Origin: Xanthobacteraceae bacterium
GTDB lineage: Bacteria; Pseudomonadota; Alphaproteobacteria; Rhizobiales; Xanthobacteraceae
NCBI GenBank assembly: GCA_019635635.1
Contig: JAHBZB010000001.1
Span: forward strand, 1,054,001-1,118,000
DNA: 64,000 nt
Direction: 5' to 3'
Shown: positions 26,078-36,220 of the stretch, one piece after another
How the letters are laid out: each line of letters begins with the position of its first letter
Numbering within the stretch: position 1 is the stretch's first letter
Position numbers and translations under genes: made by a program
The notes under the pieces: model-generated
Seen by the model: the letters and a program-made list of their open reading frames with translations, nothing else
Told to the model about the DNA's origin: nothing
Databases searched by the model: none

Positions 26078-26104
26078 CGCGGGCACTCGGGAAGAGTGCC
26101 CGCG
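26078..26104. other. Perfect 11-bp hairpin between rplY and pth
   Basis: CGCGGGCACTC (26078-26088) and GAGTGCCCGCG (26094-26104) pair completely around GGGAA. It sits between two minus-strand genes, nine bases past the rplY stop and 26 bases before the pth start, and lacks a T-run. It is more likely a processing or stability element, or a partial attenuator, than a complete terminator. Confidence 0.6.
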
Positions 26105-26112
26105 GCGTCGCG

Positions 26113-26847
26113 TTACTTCTTGTCGCCGCCTTCCGACTTCGCAGCGGCGGCCGGAGCGGCAGCGCCAGCGGCCGGAGCAGCGGCATCGCCGGCAGCCGGG
26201 GTCCCGGCAGCAGCGGCGGCTTCCGCGGCTGCGGCGTCGGCTTTCGCCTTCTGCGCGGCAGCGGCCATTTCTTCGAGGTAGCCCGACGACGGCACGATGG
26301 TCGCGATCGTGAAGTCGCGATCGCGGATCAGCGGCACCACGCCCTCGGGGAGCTTGACCGCCGAAATGTGCAGCGAGTCGTTGATCTCGAGGCCGGCGAG
26401 GTCGGCCGTAATCGATTCCGGGATGCTTTCGGCCGGCGCCATGAACTCGACGGTGTGGCGCACGACGTTCAGGGTGCCGCCGCGCTTGATGCCGGGGGAG
26501 TCGGCCTGGTTCACGAAGTGGACCGGGACCGCGACCTTGATGACCGCGCCCTTGCCGAGGCGCTGGAAGTCGACGTGGATCGGCTGGTCCTTCAGCGGAT
26601 CGAGCTGGAAGTCGCGCGGGATGACGCGGGTCTTCTGACCGTCGATGTCGAGATCGAACACGGTGGTCAGGAAGCGGCCGGCGAAGATGCTGCGGCCGAG
26701 CTCGACCGAGTCGACCGAGATCGAGGCCGCCGGCTGGTTCTCGCCGTAAACGGTTCCGGGTACGCGGCCGGCGCGGCGCTCGGCACGGGCGGCGCCCTTG
26801 CCAGCGTTCTCGCGCTTCACAGCCTTCAATTCCTTCGCGGCAGCCAT
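26113..26847 (-). CDS. rplY: 50S ribosomal protein L25/Ctc
   Basis: The 244-aa product has the N-terminal 5S-rRNA-binding L25 domain (LKAVKRENAGKGAARAERRA, GRVPGTVYGE) and the TL5/Ctc C-terminal domain (HVDFQRLGKGAVIKVAVPVHF, GGTLNVVRHTVEF). It ends in a long Ala/Gly/Pro tail of about 40 residues (AAAAEAAAAAGTPAAGDAAA...). It binds 5S rRNA in the large subunit. The ATG at 26847 has AAGGA eight to nine bases upstream; the frame has six further codons that are not conserved. Confidence 0.95.
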   Translation of the reverse strand: MAAAKELKAVKRENAGKGAARAERRAGRVPGTVYGENQPAASISVDSVELGRSIFAGRFLTTVFDLDIDGQKTRVIPRDFQLDPLKDQPIHVDFQRLGKGAVIKVAVPVHFVNQADSPGIKRGGTLNVVRHTVEFMAPAESIPESITADLAGLEINDSLHISAVKLPEGVVPLIRDRDFTIATIVPSSGYLEEMAAAAQKAKADAAAAEAAAAAGTPAAGDAAAPAAGAAAPAAAAKSEGGDKK

Positions 26848-27005
26848 GGCTCTATTCCTTGTCAAGTCTTTGATCGGACGGCAAAAAATCGCCTGTCCGG
26901 CGGCGCACCGGCATCACGCGACAGCGCAAGCCTGTAGGGTTCGAGCGGGCTTATACCGGCAAGATTTGGCAGGCGCAACGAGGCTTTCGCGCCGCCCCGC
27001 CCGGG

Positions 27006-27812
27006 TCAGAATTTGCGGTTTATGCCCGCCTTGAGGGCGTTCACCGGAGAGATTTCCTGGCTCGGAGCGAGCACCCAAGGGGCGGTACGTTCGGCCGAGA
27101 CGAAGCCCTCGGTGTTGCCGAAGGTCTGGCGGTATTCGAGTTTCGTGGTCCGGGTGTCCGCGAGCGGATTTACCTCGAAGCCGGTGCCGATCTTCCCGCC
27201 GAGCAGCGACGACGGAAGGCTGTAATAGGTGCCACCGACGAAATTGTTGCTGAGCGCAAGCGTGCCGTCGGCATTCGCCACCAGCCCGTTCTTGGTGCCG
27301 CCGTAGAACTGCCAGGTGTTCGCGTCGTATTCGATGCGCCCGTTGATCGCGCCGGTGCCGCCATAGGCAGTAATGCTGCCGGCATAGGCCTCGACCGGAA
27401 TGACGGTCGTGGGGGCGGTTGCCGTCGTCACGTTGGTGCCGACATTGGCTTTCCAGTTGCCACGATTGAGCGAGAGCGAGGTCGGAACCGAAGTGTCCGG
27501 CTCCATCACGTTGCCGTAGGCGGGATAGCGCTTGATGCGCTGGGCTAACGCGTCGAGCGACACGTCGCCGCCTTCGGGAATCTCGGTCAGCCAGAAGTCG
27601 GCGGAAAAAGTTTCCCAGTCTTCGTGATCTGCGGCAGGCCGTTGCGTGCCGTCGTGGGCCTTCTGGGTCGCTTCGATCAGACCGCGCAGCTGCGCGGAGT
27701 CCGGCGTCTCGTTTTGCGACGGCGGAGGCAAGTCGCTGGTCTCGATCGGACCGGCAAGCGCGGTTCCGCCGAGGAGCAGAGAGAAAATTGTGGCCGCGAT
27801 TTCGCGCTTCAT
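27006..27812 (-). CDS. Secreted protein with putative outer-membrane barrel
   Basis: I do not recognise this 268-aa protein. It has a clear Sec signal peptide (MKREIAATIFSLLLGGTALA-G). A Pro/Gln-rich linker follows, then alternating polar/hydrophobic strands (FYGGTKNGLVANADG, FVGGTYYSLPSSLLGGKIG, GFEVNPLADTRTTKLEYRQT), ending ALKAGINRKF with a terminal Phe. The terminal aromatic and strand pattern suggest a beta-barrel inserted by BAM. It stands alone between rplY and prs, with ~150 bp on each side. Confidence 0.6.
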   Translation of the reverse strand: MKREIAATIFSLLLGGTALAGPIETSDLPPPSQNETPDSAQLRGLIEATQKAHDGTQRPAADHEDWETFSADFWLTEIPEGGDVSLDALAQRIKRYPAYGNVMEPDTSVPTSLSLNRGNWKANVGTNVTTATAPTTVIPVEAYAGSITAYGGTGAINGRIEYDANTWQFYGGTKNGLVANADGTLALSNNFVGGTYYSLPSSLLGGKIGTGFEVNPLADTRTTKLEYRQTFGNTEGFVSAERTAPWVLAPSQEISPVNALKAGINRKF

Positions 27813-27958
27813 AGGGCCGTCCCTATGCGACGTCTGCCGCAGTTTCGTGTGTGGCTTTGCTGTTACGCTCCAATCATGGAAGCGTTATGGCAGCCAAACA
27901 CGATTTCGTTAACAGATTGCCCGGATCCGGCGCGGCATTCGCTACGCGGCGGTGATAA

Positions 27959-28924
27959 TCAGTCGAACAGGCTGGAGACGCTCTCTTCGTGGGCAGTCCG
28001 GCCGATCGCTTCGCCCATTAATGTAGCAATCGACAGCACACGAATGTTGCGGGCGACCCGCACGGCTTCGGTCGGCTGGATCGTGTCGGTGATCACGAGT
28101 TCTTTGAGCTTCGACGCGGTAACGCGCGCGACCGCGCCGCCGGAAAGTACGCCGTGGGTGATATAGGCGGAAACCGAAGTCGCGCCTTTTTCCAAGAGCG
28201 CTTCGGCGGCGTTCACGAGCGTGCCGCCGGAGTCCACGATGTCGTCGATCAGCACGCAGTCGCGGCCCTCGACGTCACCGATCACGTTCATCACTTCGGA
28301 TTCGTTCGCGCGCTCGCGCCGCTTGTCGATGATGGCGAGCGGCGTATCGATGCGCTTGGCAAGCCCGCGTGCGCGCACGACGCCACCGACGTCCGGCGAG
28401 ACCACGGTGACCTTGCCGAGTTCGTAGCGCTCCTTCACGTCGCGCACCATCACGGGCGAGGCGTAGAGGTTGTCGACCGGAATATCGAAGAAGCCCTGAA
28501 TTTGTCCGGCGTGCAGATCGACCGTCATCACGCGGTCGGCGCCGGCGCGCGTGATCAGGTTCGCGACGAGCTTCGCGGAAATCGGTGTGCGGGGTCCGGG
28601 CTTACGGTCCTGCCGCGCGTAACCAAAATAAGGAATGACCGCGGTGATGCGCCGCGCCGAGGAGCGGCGTAGCGCGTCGGTCAGGATGAGCAATTCCATC
28701 AAGTGGTCGTTCGCGGGGAACGAGGTCGATTGCAGGACGAAGACATCCTGGCCGCGCACGTTCTCCTCGATCTCGACGAAAATCTCCATGTCGGCGAAGC
28801 GCCGCACGGTGGCTTTCGTCATCGGCGTTTCGAGATAGGAGGCGATGGTTTCGGCGAGCGCGCGGTTCGAGTTGCCGGCGACGAGCTTGATAGTTCCGTT
28901 ATTTCTGCTCTGCCGACCGGACAT
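27959..28924 (-). CDS. prs: Ribose-phosphate pyrophosphokinase
   Basis: The 321-aa protein has [68 protein letters not shown] and the PRPP loop [18 protein letters not shown]. It makes PRPP from ribose 5-phosphate and ATP for nucleotide, His and Trp synthesis. The ATG at 28924 gives [17 protein letters not shown]; thirteen in-frame codons further upstream lack conservation. The two ~100-145-bp flanks hold no other gene. Confidence 0.97.
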   Translation of the reverse strand: MSGRQSRNNGTIKLVAGNSNRALAETIASYLETPMTKATVRRFADMEIFVEIEENVRGQDVFVLQSTSFPANDHLMELLILTDALRRSSARRITAVIPYFGYARQDRKPGPRTPISAKLVANLITRAGADRVMTVDLHAGQIQGFFDIPVDNLYASPVMVRDVKERYELGKVTVVSPDVGGVVRARGLAKRIDTPLAIIDKRRERANESEVMNVIGDVEGRDCVLIDDIVDSGGTLVNAAEALLEKGATSVSAYITHGVLSGGAVARVTASKLKELVITDTIQPTEAVRVARNIRVLSIATLMGEAIGRTAHEESVSSLFD

Positions 28925-29023
28925 GCACGCCACCCATTCGCGCCTTCCGGCGCCAGACCCCAATGCTCAATTCCACTAGCGGCCACGGCCAACCCTGTAA
29001 ATACAGGGGCAAAAGCCGTCCCC

Positions 29024-29791
29024 TTATTCGGGAATGAGCGCAATCGCCGCAATCTGGCGGCCGTAATCCGGCTCATTCCGATGCGTGGTACGCCGGTAGG
29101 AGAAGAAGTGCTGCTCGTCCACATAGGTGTCGAGGCCGAGGTCATCGATCTGGCCGACGCCCGCGCGCTCCAGCCGCAGCCAGATCAGTCCGGCGAGATC
29201 GAACAAGGCGTGGCCCGCCTTTGCGGAAGGCAAAAAGAATCGCCCATAGGTTGGGTCGGCCGCCTCGAAGCGGGCGACGAATTCCGGCCCGACCTCATAG
29301 CTTTGTTGCCGGATCAGCGGGCCGATCGCGGCGACGATGTTCTCGCGCTTTGCGCCGAGTTCTTCCATCTTCGCGACGGTCGCTTCCGCGATGCCGCCGA
29401 GCGCGCCCTTCCAGCCTGCATGCGCAGCCGCGACGATACGTGCGCCGCTGTCAGCAAACAGAAGCGGTCCGCAATCCGCAGCGGCGGCACCCACCGCGAG
29501 CGCGGGCGTGCGTGTGACGATTCCGTCGGCGCGCGCGGCATCCTCGCGACTCCAGGCTTTGCCTGCGACCACGACATCGGCGGAATGGATCTGGTAGCAG
29601 GTGAGAAGATGTTCCGCGCCGAGTGCGCCCGCCATGCGGCGGCGATTTTCCTGCACGTTCATTTGATCGTCGCGCGAGCCGATGCCGCCGTTCAGCGACG
29701 CATAGATACCGGTCGATACGCCGCCTTCGCGCGTAAAGAAGGCGTGACGGATGCCGGGGAGTTTCGCGAGCGCTTGCGATTCAACTTTCAT
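29024..29791 (-). CDS. pgeF: PgeF/YfiH family purine nucleoside phosphorylase (DUF152)
   Basis: This 255-aa protein has the family's metal-binding blocks: FFTREGGVSTGIYASLN, CYQIHSADVV (His), VGAAAADCGPLLF (Cys) and AAHAGWKGALGGI (His), plus AAIGPLIRQQSYEVG. Once called multicopper polyphenol oxidases, these proteins are now assigned purine nucleoside phosphorylase/adenosine deaminase activity, and E. coli YfiH also edits peptidoglycan precursors. Three bases separate it from the methyltransferase gene upstream, so they form an operon with lgt. Confidence 0.9.
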   Translation of the reverse strand: MKVESQALAKLPGIRHAFFTREGGVSTGIYASLNGGIGSRDDQMNVQENRRRMAGALGAEHLLTCYQIHSADVVVAGKAWSREDAARADGIVTRTPALAVGAAAADCGPLLFADSGARIVAAAHAGWKGALGGIAEATVAKMEELGAKRENIVAAIGPLIRQQSYEVGPEFVARFEAADPTYGRFFLPSAKAGHALFDLAGLIWLRLERAGVGQIDDLGLDTYVDEQHFFSYRRTTHRNEPDYGRQIAAIALIPE

Positions 29792-29794
29792 GAT

Positions 29795-30901
29795 TCAAGA
29801 GTCGCCGCTGTGTTTTGCGCCGTCAAATCCTGGTAGCGTCGGCAAATCCTTGTGCGCAAAGGCGAACGCCTTGAACAACTCACCCATACCCGGCGCGGGG
29901 CCGGTCAGCCGCTCGAGCGAGATCGTGATTTCGGCGCGCAGTTCGTCTTTTGCGTTTTGCCGCAGGATGTCCGCGCGCGCCCCGATGCCGAGCTGGCCGA
30001 GAAATTCGCGCTGGGTGACGGGACCGAATGCGTGGACTGTTTCATTCGCGAGGGCGGCAAGCACCTCGAAATCGACCTGCGCTGTGAGATCGGCTTCGCC
30101 CGGCGTCTCCAGCGGTTCGGCGTAGTCGTGGCCGCGCACGGCCTGCAACGTGTCGCCGAAGCCGGACTCCGTGTGACCGTAATCGACGAAGAGTGCCGCG
30201 CCGCCGTTCTTCTCGATGCGTGACAGGATGCCCGCGACGGGCCCGAGCGCGCGGCGCTCAAAAATTGCGCCCTCGGGTGCCGGCGTAAGACGGTCGGGAA
30301 GATGGCGCTCGAAATCGGGAATGCGCGCGGTGTCGAGGCCGAGCGCGAAGCCATCGACACCGAGGCCGATCTTTCGCTCGTGCCAGCGGCCGGCCTTTTT
30401 CTCGAACTGGTCGATGGGAAGCGCATCGACGAATTCGTTTCCGATCGCGACCAGCGGGGCATCATCGGGCAGCGTGCTTACTTCGCCATGCCACGCGATC
30501 GAAGGCACGGCGCCGTGCAGAGCTTCGCGCTGGCGCTCCTGTAAGAGCGGGCTCGTCTCGATGAGATGCAATTCGATCGCGTCGAGAAAGCCCGGCAGAA
30601 CTTTCGCGGCGCGCAGCGCATCCTTCATCAGCGTGCCGCGCCCCGGGCCGGCTTCGACGAGGGCCACGCGCGACGGCGCGCCCATCAGCCGCCAGACTTC
30701 CGCGCACCAGACGCCCACGAGTTCGCCGAACATCTGCGAGATTTCCGGCGCGGTGGTGAAGTCGCCGCCGGCGCCGAAGGGATCGCGCGTGACGTAGTAT
30801 CCGTATTCGGGATGGGCGAGGCAAAGCGCCATGTAGCGCGAGACGGGAAGCGGTCCCTGGGTTTCGATCAAAGCGCGGATTTCGCGCTCAAGCGGATTCA
30901 T
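29795..30901 (-). CDS. SAM-dependent methyltransferase of the NDUFAF7/MidA family
   Basis: The 368-aa protein has [58 protein letters not shown] (SAM-binding glycine-rich loop) and [13 protein letters not shown]. Also visible are [18 protein letters not shown] and [11 protein letters not shown]. This pattern defines the MidA/NDUFAF7 family, whose mitochondrial member methylates an Arg in a complex I subunit. The ATG at 30901 overlaps the end of lgt by 14 bases. A role in complex I assembly here is inference. Confidence 0.9.
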   Translation of the reverse strand: MNPLEREIRALIETQGPLPVSRYMALCLAHPEYGYYVTRDPFGAGGDFTTAPEISQMFGELVGVWCAEVWRLMGAPSRVALVEAGPGRGTLMKDALRAAKVLPGFLDAIELHLIETSPLLQERQREALHGAVPSIAWHGEVSTLPDDAPLVAIGNEFVDALPIDQFEKKAGRWHERKIGLGVDGFALGLDTARIPDFERHLPDRLTPAPEGAIFERRALGPVAGILSRIEKNGGAALFVDYGHTESGFGDTLQAVRGHDYAEPLETPGEADLTAQVDFEVLAALANETVHAFGPVTQREFLGQLGIGARADILRQNAKDELRAEITISLERLTGPAPGMGELFKAFAFAHKDLPTLPGFDGAKHSGDS

Positions 30902-31742
30902 TCTTCCGCTTTTCCGGCGCCTTGAACTTCGCAGCACCGCGCTTCCAAGCGATCCAGATCGCGCCAAAGCCGACGATCAGCATCGGGATCGACAACAGCA
31001 TGCCCATCGTGAGCCCGCCGGCGAGATAGCCGATCTGCACGTCCGGCTCGCGGAAAAATTCCGAGACGATGCGCGCGACGCCGTAGCCGCCGACGAACAC
31101 GCCGCCGATCATGCCCGGATATTTCAATACGCCTCTGCGCCACATGAAAAGCAGGATCGCGAACAGCACGATGCCTTCGAGCGCGCCTTCATAAAGCTGA
31201 CTCGGATGGCGCGGGTTCGGCCCGCCGTTCGGAAACACGAAAGCCCAGGGCACGTCGGTGACGCGGCCCCACAATTCGCTGTTCACGAAATTGGCCATAC
31301 GGCCGAGGAACAGGCCGATCGGTGTCACGATCGCGGCGACGTCGAGCATCGACAGCATTGGGATGCCGCGCGAGCGTGCGAACAGGAGCAGCGCAAGGAT
31401 GGTGCCGAGAAAGCCGCCGTGGAACGACATGCCGCCGTGCCACAGCACGAAAATCTCCGCCGGGTGTGCTGCGTAATACGCCGGGTTGTAGAACAGCACG
31501 TAGCCGGTGCGGCCACCGAGCACGACGCCGAGCGCGGCCCAGACGATCACGTCGTCGATGTCCTCGGGAACCATGGGCGAGACGCCGCCCCAATAGGCCT
31601 TGGCAGCGGCGATCCTGCGGGCGAGCCACCAGGCCGCGATCAGCCCGCCGACATAAGCAAGTGCATACCAATGGATCGAAAAGGGGCCGACCGAAATCAG
31701 CACCGGGTCGATCATGGGGAAGGGGAGCGCGAAAAGCGGCAT
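30888..31742 (-). CDS. lgt: Prolipoprotein diacylglyceryl transferase
   Basis: The 284-aa integral membrane protein has the Lgt signature [17 protein letters not shown] and [14 protein letters not shown], plus [12 protein letters not shown] and [11 protein letters not shown]. Seven membrane segments are apparent. Lgt transfers diacylglycerol from phosphatidylglycerol to the lipobox Cys of prolipoproteins. The ATG at 31742 is used; an ATG at 31715 ([10 protein letters not shown]) is also plausible and neither has a strong ribosome site. It leads the lgt-methyltransferase-pgeF operon. Confidence 0.97.
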   Translation of the reverse strand: MPLFALPFPMIDPVLISVGPFSIHWYALAYVGGLIAAWWLARRIAAAKAYWGGVSPMVPEDIDDVIVWAALGVVLGGRTGYVLFYNPAYYAAHPAEIFVLWHGGMSFHGGFLGTILALLLFARSRGIPMLSMLDVAAIVTPIGLFLGRMANFVNSELWGRVTDVPWAFVFPNGGPNPRHPSQLYEGALEGIVLFAILLFMWRRGVLKYPGMIGGVFVGGYGVARIVSEFFREPDVQIGYLAGGLTMGMLLSIPMLIVGFGAIWIAWKRGAAKFKAPEKRKNESA

Positions 31743-31860
31743 GGGGTCTGGTGAATCCTCTTTGCCTTAACCCAAGTCAAGGAGCCGCCTTGCGGCGACG
31801 CGTCCCAATGCCCATTGTAGGACTTGAGGCCGTAAATCGCGGTCCCGAGGAGCCTTTGCC

Positions 31861-32127
31861 ATGACCCAGACCAGCAACCGCATTTTCGACGAATTCGCGC
31901 GGCTCGCGAATGACGCGGCAGGCGTTGCCAGCGGCGTGCGCCGCGAGGTCGAAACCATGGTCCGCTCGCAGGCGGAGCGTATTTTGCGCGGCATGGACGT
32001 CGTGAGCCGTGAGGAACACGTGGCGGTCAAGGAAATGGCGGCGAAAGCCCGCGACGAGAACGAGAAACTCGCTGCCCGCCTCGCTGAACTCGAGGCGCTG
32101 GTAAGGCAGCAGGCCTCGTCGGCCTGA
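31861..32127 (+). CDS. ubiK: UbiK-family accessory factor (BMFP coiled-coil protein)
   Basis: This 88-aa protein has the BMFP layout: an amphipathic N-terminal helix (RIFDEFARLANDAAGVASGV), a central region (VREEVETMV-like RREVETMVRSQAERIL, DVVSREEHVAVKEMA) and a C-terminal coiled coil (ARDENEKLAARLAELEALV). In gammaproteobacteria UbiK helps aerobic ubiquinone synthesis as a lipid-binding scaffold. The assignment by coiled-coil layout is good, but the ubiquinone role in this organism is inferred. It is divergent from lgt. Confidence 0.8.
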   Translation: MTQTSNRIFDEFARLANDAAGVASGVRREVETMVRSQAERILRGMDVVSREEHVAVKEMAAKARDENEKLAARLAELEALVRQQASSA

Positions 32128-32368
32128 GTAGTTCTCCACGGATAATTGCGGGCATTCCGGCCTGCGGCTGTGGGAAGTCGCCTGTACGCCATTGAAGGCA
32201 GCGGCGAATTCGATTCTTCTGACACGACTGATTTGCGATTCATTTCGGCGAATCAGCGAGTTGCGGCGGCAGATCACACGGCAAGCGAAAGGCGGCTTCG
32301 GCACCTTGGCCGGAGATCGCTGAAGGATTCGCGGCGGGGCTTCTCGGCCCTCGAGGAAAGGATGCGGA

Positions 32369-32869
32369 ATGTCACTGGCTGAATTCGATAGAGGCCCCGG
32401 CGGGAATCCCGTCGACCTGGTCGAGCGGCTGGCTGCGGTCAACGACTGGTCGTTCGAGCGCTCGAACGAGTCGGAGATCACGCTTTCCATCAAAGGGCGG
32501 CATACCAATTACAACGTCTCGTTCCAGTGGATGGACGAGCTGGAGGCGCTGCATACGGCCTGCGCCTTCGATCTCAAGGTGCCGGAGCCGAAGCGCGCGG
32601 AAATCTACAAGCTGCTCGCCATGGTCAACGAGCAGCTCTGGCTCGGCCATTTCGATCTCTGGTCGGAAGAAGGCCTCGTCATGTATCGCGACGGGCTGGT
32701 ACTCTCCGGCGGAGCGGAGGCAAGCGGCCGGCAATGCGAAGCGCTACTCGAAAACGCCGTCAGTGCGGCGGAGCGTTACTACCCCGCGTTCCAGTTCGTG
32801 ATCTGGGCGGGCAAGAACGCGCGCGAGGCGATGGACGCGACCCTGTTCGAGACGGCCGGCGAGGCGTGA
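32369..32869 (+). CDS. YbjN domain-containing protein
   Basis: The 166-aa protein has the YbjN fold pattern: VDLVERLAAVNDWSFERSNE, TLSIKGRHTNYNVSFQWMDE, ALHTACAFDLKVPEPKRAEI and KLLAMVNEQLWLGHFDLWSE. YbjN proteins resemble type III secretion chaperones and are linked to stress and motility regulation in enterobacteria; in alphaproteobacteria the role is unknown. AGGAAAGG precedes the ATG. proC starts four bases after the stop, a conserved YbjN-proC pairing. A 240-bp gap upstream holds nothing I recognise. Confidence 0.85.
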   Translation: MSLAEFDRGPGGNPVDLVERLAAVNDWSFERSNESEITLSIKGRHTNYNVSFQWMDELEALHTACAFDLKVPEPKRAEIYKLLAMVNEQLWLGHFDLWSEEGLVMYRDGLVLSGGAEASGRQCEALLENAVSAAERYYPAFQFVIWAGKNAREAMDATLFETAGEA

Positions 32870-32873
32870 GGCC

Positions 32874-33692
32874 ATGAGCGCGCTTTCCGCGCTGCGCGGC
32901 TCAGTCATGCTCGCGGGTGCGGGCAAGATGGGCGGCGCGCTGCTCGAAGGCTGGCTGAAGGCGGGACTGCCCGCTTCTCAGGTCGCGGTGCGCGATCCCG
33001 GCCCGCCGCCGGAAATTCTTTCGCTGCTCTCCGCGAACAAGATTCCGCTCAACCAAAACCCTTCCGGCGAAGTGGCCGCGCTCATCCTCGCGGTGAAGCC
33101 GCAGGTCGCGCCGGAGGTGCTGCCCGCGCTTTCGCAATTCGCGGGCGCGGATACGGCTGTGATCTCGATCATGGCGGGGCGCACGATTTCGTTTCTTGAA
33201 CAATCTTTTCCTGCCTCGGCGGTGGTTCGCACGATTCCGAATACGCCGGCTGCGATCGGCCGGGGCATTACGGTCGCGGTGCCGAATGCGCGCGCGGACG
33301 AGAAAGCGCGTGCGCTGACCGATGCGCTTCTTCGCTCGACCGGTCCGGTCGAATGGATCGATGACGAAAATCTCATGGATGCCGCGACCGCCGTTTCCGG
33401 CTCCGGCCCGGCTTATGTGTTTCTGCTCGCCGAGATGTTGGCGCATGCGGGCGAGAAGGCGGGACTATCGAAAGAGCTTGCCGCGAAACTGGCGCGCGAG
33501 ACCGTCGCGGGTGCGGGCGAACTCCTTTACCGTTCCGAGCTTCCGGCGTCGAAGCTCCGCGAGAACGTCACTTCGCCGAACGGCACCACGGCCGCGGCAC
33601 TTAAAATTTTAATGGGCGAGGCGGGCTTCGAGAAATTGTTCGAAGAGGCGGTCGCCGCTGCGACCAAGCGCGGCAAGGAACTGGCGGGGTAA
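32874..33692 (+). CDS. proC: Pyrroline-5-carboxylate reductase
   Basis: The 272-aa protein has the Rossmann start VMLAGAGKMGGALLEGWLKAG, AALILAVKPQVAPEVLP and ISIMAGRTISFLEQ. Also visible are VVRTIPNTPAAIGRGITVA, AVSGSGPAYVFLLAEML and the C-terminal signature LRENVTSPNGTTAAALKIL. It reduces 1-pyrroline-5-carboxylate to proline with NAD(P)H. It is closely linked to the YbjN gene, with a four-base gap. Confidence 0.96.
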   Translation: MSALSALRGSVMLAGAGKMGGALLEGWLKAGLPASQVAVRDPGPPPEILSLLSANKIPLNQNPSGEVAALILAVKPQVAPEVLPALSQFAGADTAVISIMAGRTISFLEQSFPASAVVRTIPNTPAAIGRGITVAVPNARADEKARALTDALLRSTGPVEWIDDENLMDAATAVSGSGPAYVFLLAEMLAHAGEKAGLSKELAAKLARETVAGAGELLYRSELPASKLRENVTSPNGTTAAALKILMGEAGFEKLFEEAVAAATKRGKELAG

Positions 33693-33776
33693 CTACGGTC
33701 TTTTCTCCGCCACAGGCTCTCCCTAGACTGAACCCTCACGCATTTCCGGCGTTTTCAGACTTTGGAGGACTCCTAA

Positions 33777-34454
33777 ATGGCTGACGCACAGGCCCGCGAA
33801 AAAATCCTCGGCGCGTTGCTTACGCTGCTCGCCGAAAAGCGCTTCGAGCGGATCGAGCTTTCCGAAGTCGCGAAACTCGCCAACGTCACGCTCGCCGATC
33901 TGCGCGGCGAATTCGGCTCGACTTTCGACATGGTCGCGGCCTTCATGCGCGAGACCGACAAGAAGGTTCTTGCCGGCGACGAGCAACTGACGCTCGATCC
34001 GGAGATGCCGGAACAATCCGCGCGCGACCGTCTCTTTGAGGTGCTGATGCGCCGTTTCGAAGTGCTCGCACCCTACCGCGAAGCGATCCGTTCGCTCTAC
34101 CGCTCGGCCCGCACCAACCCGCAACTCGCGATGGGCCTGAACAAGCTCGCGGTACGCTCGCAGCAGTGGATGCTGTCTTCGGCGGGCGTCGGCTCGTCCG
34201 GGCTGATCGGCGGCATGCGCGCGCAGGCGCTGGCCGGGTTCTTCGCGCGCGCGATGCAGACCTGGCTAGACGACGAGGACCCGGGTCTTGCGCGCACCAT
34301 GGCCGCACTCGATCGCCAGCTTGCGAGCGCGGAACGGCTCGCGGGCTTTGCGCGCGAGATGTGCCGCTTCGTGCCGGGTTGCCGTCCGCGCCGCCGCTCG
34401 TCCTATCGCGACGAGGCGTTTCCGGAAGACCCGAACGCGCCGCTCGCGGTCTGA
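33777..34454 (+). CDS. TetR/AcrR-like regulator (COQ9-like C-terminal part possible)
   Basis: This 225-aa protein has an N-terminal helix-turn-helix of the TetR type (KILGALLTLLAEKRFERIEL, SEVAKLANVTLADLRGEFGS, FDMVAAFMRETD). An all-helical C-terminal part follows (DRLFEVLMRRFEVLAPYREA, LARTMAALDRQLASAERLAG), ending in a basic tail. The layout also resembles COQ9-like lipid-binding proteins, which share the TetR fold, so DNA binding is not certain. GGAGGACT precedes the ATG. csaA follows 24 bases later in the same direction. Confidence 0.75.
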   Translation: MADAQAREKILGALLTLLAEKRFERIELSEVAKLANVTLADLRGEFGSTFDMVAAFMRETDKKVLAGDEQLTLDPEMPEQSARDRLFEVLMRRFEVLAPYREAIRSLYRSARTNPQLAMGLNKLAVRSQQWMLSSAGVGSSGLIGGMRAQALAGFFARAMQTWLDDEDPGLARTMAALDRQLASAERLAGFAREMCRFVPGCRPRRRSSYRDEAFPEDPNAPLAV

Positions 34455-34478
34455 AGAAATCTTATCTGGGAGATGAGA

Positions 34479-34835
34479 ATGAAGAGCGCCACGCCTGCGC
34501 CGAGGATTTCGTTCGACGATTTCATGAAAGTCGATGTGCGCGTAGGCACTATCGTTTCGGCGGAACCGTTTCCGGAAGCGAAGAAGCCCGCGATCAAGAT
34601 GATGATCGACTTCGGTCCGGAAATCGGAATCAAGAAGTCGTCCGCGCAGATCACAAAATACTACAAGCCCGAGCGGCTTCCCGGTAAACGCGTCGCGGCG
34701 GTGGTGAATTTTCCGCCGCGGCAGATAGGGCCGTTGATGTCGGAAGTGCTGACGTTGGGTTTCCCGGACGAAGAAGGCGCAGTCGTGCTGTTCTCGCCGG
34801 ATCACGCGGTGCCGAACGGGGCGCGGCTGTTCTAG
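34479..34835 (+). CDS. csaA: CsaA-like tRNA-binding protein
   Basis: The 118-aa product is a stand-alone OB-fold domain: [79 protein letters not shown] and [15 protein letters not shown]. It matches CsaA, related to the C-terminal tRNA-binding domain of methionyl-tRNA synthetase. Two ATGs are possible; GGGAG at 34468-34472 supports the second at 34479. The stop overlaps the stop of the convergent kinase gene by three bases on opposite strands. Confidence 0.9.
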   Translation: MKSATPAPRISFDDFMKVDVRVGTIVSAEPFPEAKKPAIKMMIDFGPEIGIKKSSAQITKYYKPERLPGKRVAAVVNFPPRQIGPLMSEVLTLGFPDEEGAVVLFSPDHAVPNGARLF

Positions 34836-36220
34836 GCCGGAATCCGCACCGTCGCGCGCAAGCCGCCCATCGGGCTATCGGAAAGAAAAATGTCGCCGCC
34901 ATGCGCGATTGCGATATCGCGCGCGATGGATAGACCGAGGCCGCTGTTGCCCTGGTTCTGGTTGCGGGATGCGTCCAGCCGCAGGAACGGGCGGAAGACT
35001 TCCTCGCGGCGGTCGGCGGGAATGCCGGGGCCGTCGTCTTCGACGGAAATTTCCAGCCAGCGCGGTTCGCGTTTGCCGGTGAGCGCGATGTTCTTGCCAT
35101 AGCGGATCGCATTCGCGACCAGATTGGCGACGCAGCGCCGTAGCGCCTCCTTCCGTGCCTGCACGATGGGCGGGCCGGCAAAGCTCGCGGTCGCTTTGCG
35201 GCCCTGCCGTTCGGCGTCGGCAGCGAGGTCTTTCAGCATCTCGGCAGCATCCAGCATGCCCGGCCCTTCACCGGATTCGCCGCGCGCGAACGAGAGATAG
35301 GCCTCGAGCATGGTGTTCAACTCGTCGACGTCGCGGCGCATGGCCTCGGCTTCGGGGCCTTCCGGCAGAAGCGCGAGTTCGAGCTTGAAGCGGGTCAGCA
35401 CGGTGCGCATGTCGTGCGAGACGCCGGCGAGCATGGTGGTGCGCTGCTCGATCTGGCGCTCGATGCGGCGCTTCATTTCCAGAAACGCGGCCGCCGCGCG
35501 CCGTACTTCGGTCGCGCCGCGCGGGCGGAAGTTTGCGACTTCGCGGCCCTTGCCGAAAGCTTCCGCGGCTTCGGCGAGCTGCTGAATCGGCTTGATCTGG
35601 TTGCGCAAGAACAGAATCGAAATCGCGACCAGCACCAGCGAGGTGCCGAACATCCAGATAATGAAAATGTGCGAGTTCGAGGCATAAGCGTAGTTGCGCG
35701 GCGCGAACACGCGAAACACGTTTTTGTCGAGCTTGATGCGGACTTCGATGACGTTCGAATTGCCGACCGTGTCGATCCAGAACGGGCGTTGGATCAGTCC
35801 GCCGATCTCGCGCGAGAGTGCGCTGTCGAGCGGCGAAAAGAACGGCTTCGGGCCGGGCGGCGGCAAGTCGGCGTCGGGAAGAAGTTCGACTGTCAGGCTC
35901 AGCCGCTCGGCGGCGATCTTGCGCAGGAGTGCCGCGTCCTTCGCCTGCGGATATTTTTCGTAGACGTCGATGAGTGCGGCGATGTCGCGCGAAACCGCTG
36001 CCGAAAGGCGCTGCGTTACCAGATTCCAGTGCCGCTCCAGAAACACGAAAGTCAGCACCGATTGCAGGAGCACGATCGGAATCAGGAGAATGAGCAGTGT
36101 GCGCGCGTAAAGCCCCTTCGGCAGGCGCGCGTTCATGAAGGTGCCGAAGCGGCCGTAGGCGCTGCCGATCCGGCTGAAAGCCGACCTTATTCCGCGAAGG
36201 CCTGCGTCGATCGAGGTCAC
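34832..36220 (-). CDS. EnvZ-like sensor histidine kinase
   Basis: This 462-aa kinase has two membrane segments ([20 protein letters not shown] and [20 protein letters not shown]) bounding a ~130-aa periplasmic sensor. A HAMP segment ([20 protein letters not shown]) follows, then the H-box ([20 protein letters not shown]), N-box ([10 protein letters not shown]), G1 ([20 protein letters not shown]) and G2 ([13 protein letters not shown]). It should autophosphorylate and pass phosphate to the upstream response regulator, whose stop overlaps its GTG start (GTGA). This is the EnvZ type. The signal is unknown. Confidence 0.93.
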   Translation of the reverse strand: MTSIDAGLRGIRSAFSRIGSAYGRFGTFMNARLPKGLYARTLLILLIPIVLLQSVLTFVFLERHWNLVTQRLSAAVSRDIAALIDVYEKYPQAKDAALLRKIAAERLSLTVELLPDADLPPPGPKPFFSPLDSALSREIGGLIQRPFWIDTVGNSNVIEVRIKLDKNVFRVFAPRNYAYASNSHIFIIWMFGTSLVLVAISILFLRNQIKPIQQLAEAAEAFGKGREVANFRPRGATEVRRAAAAFLEMKRRIERQIEQRTTMLAGVSHDMRTVLTRFKLELALLPEGPEAEAMRRDVDELNTMLEAYLSFARGESGEGPGMLDAAEMLKDLAADAERQGRKATASFAGPPIVQARKEALRRCVANLVANAIRYGKNIALTGKREPRWLEISVEDDGPGIPADRREEVFRPFLRLDASRNQNQGNSGLGLSIARDIAIAHGGDIFLSDSPMGGLRATVRIPA

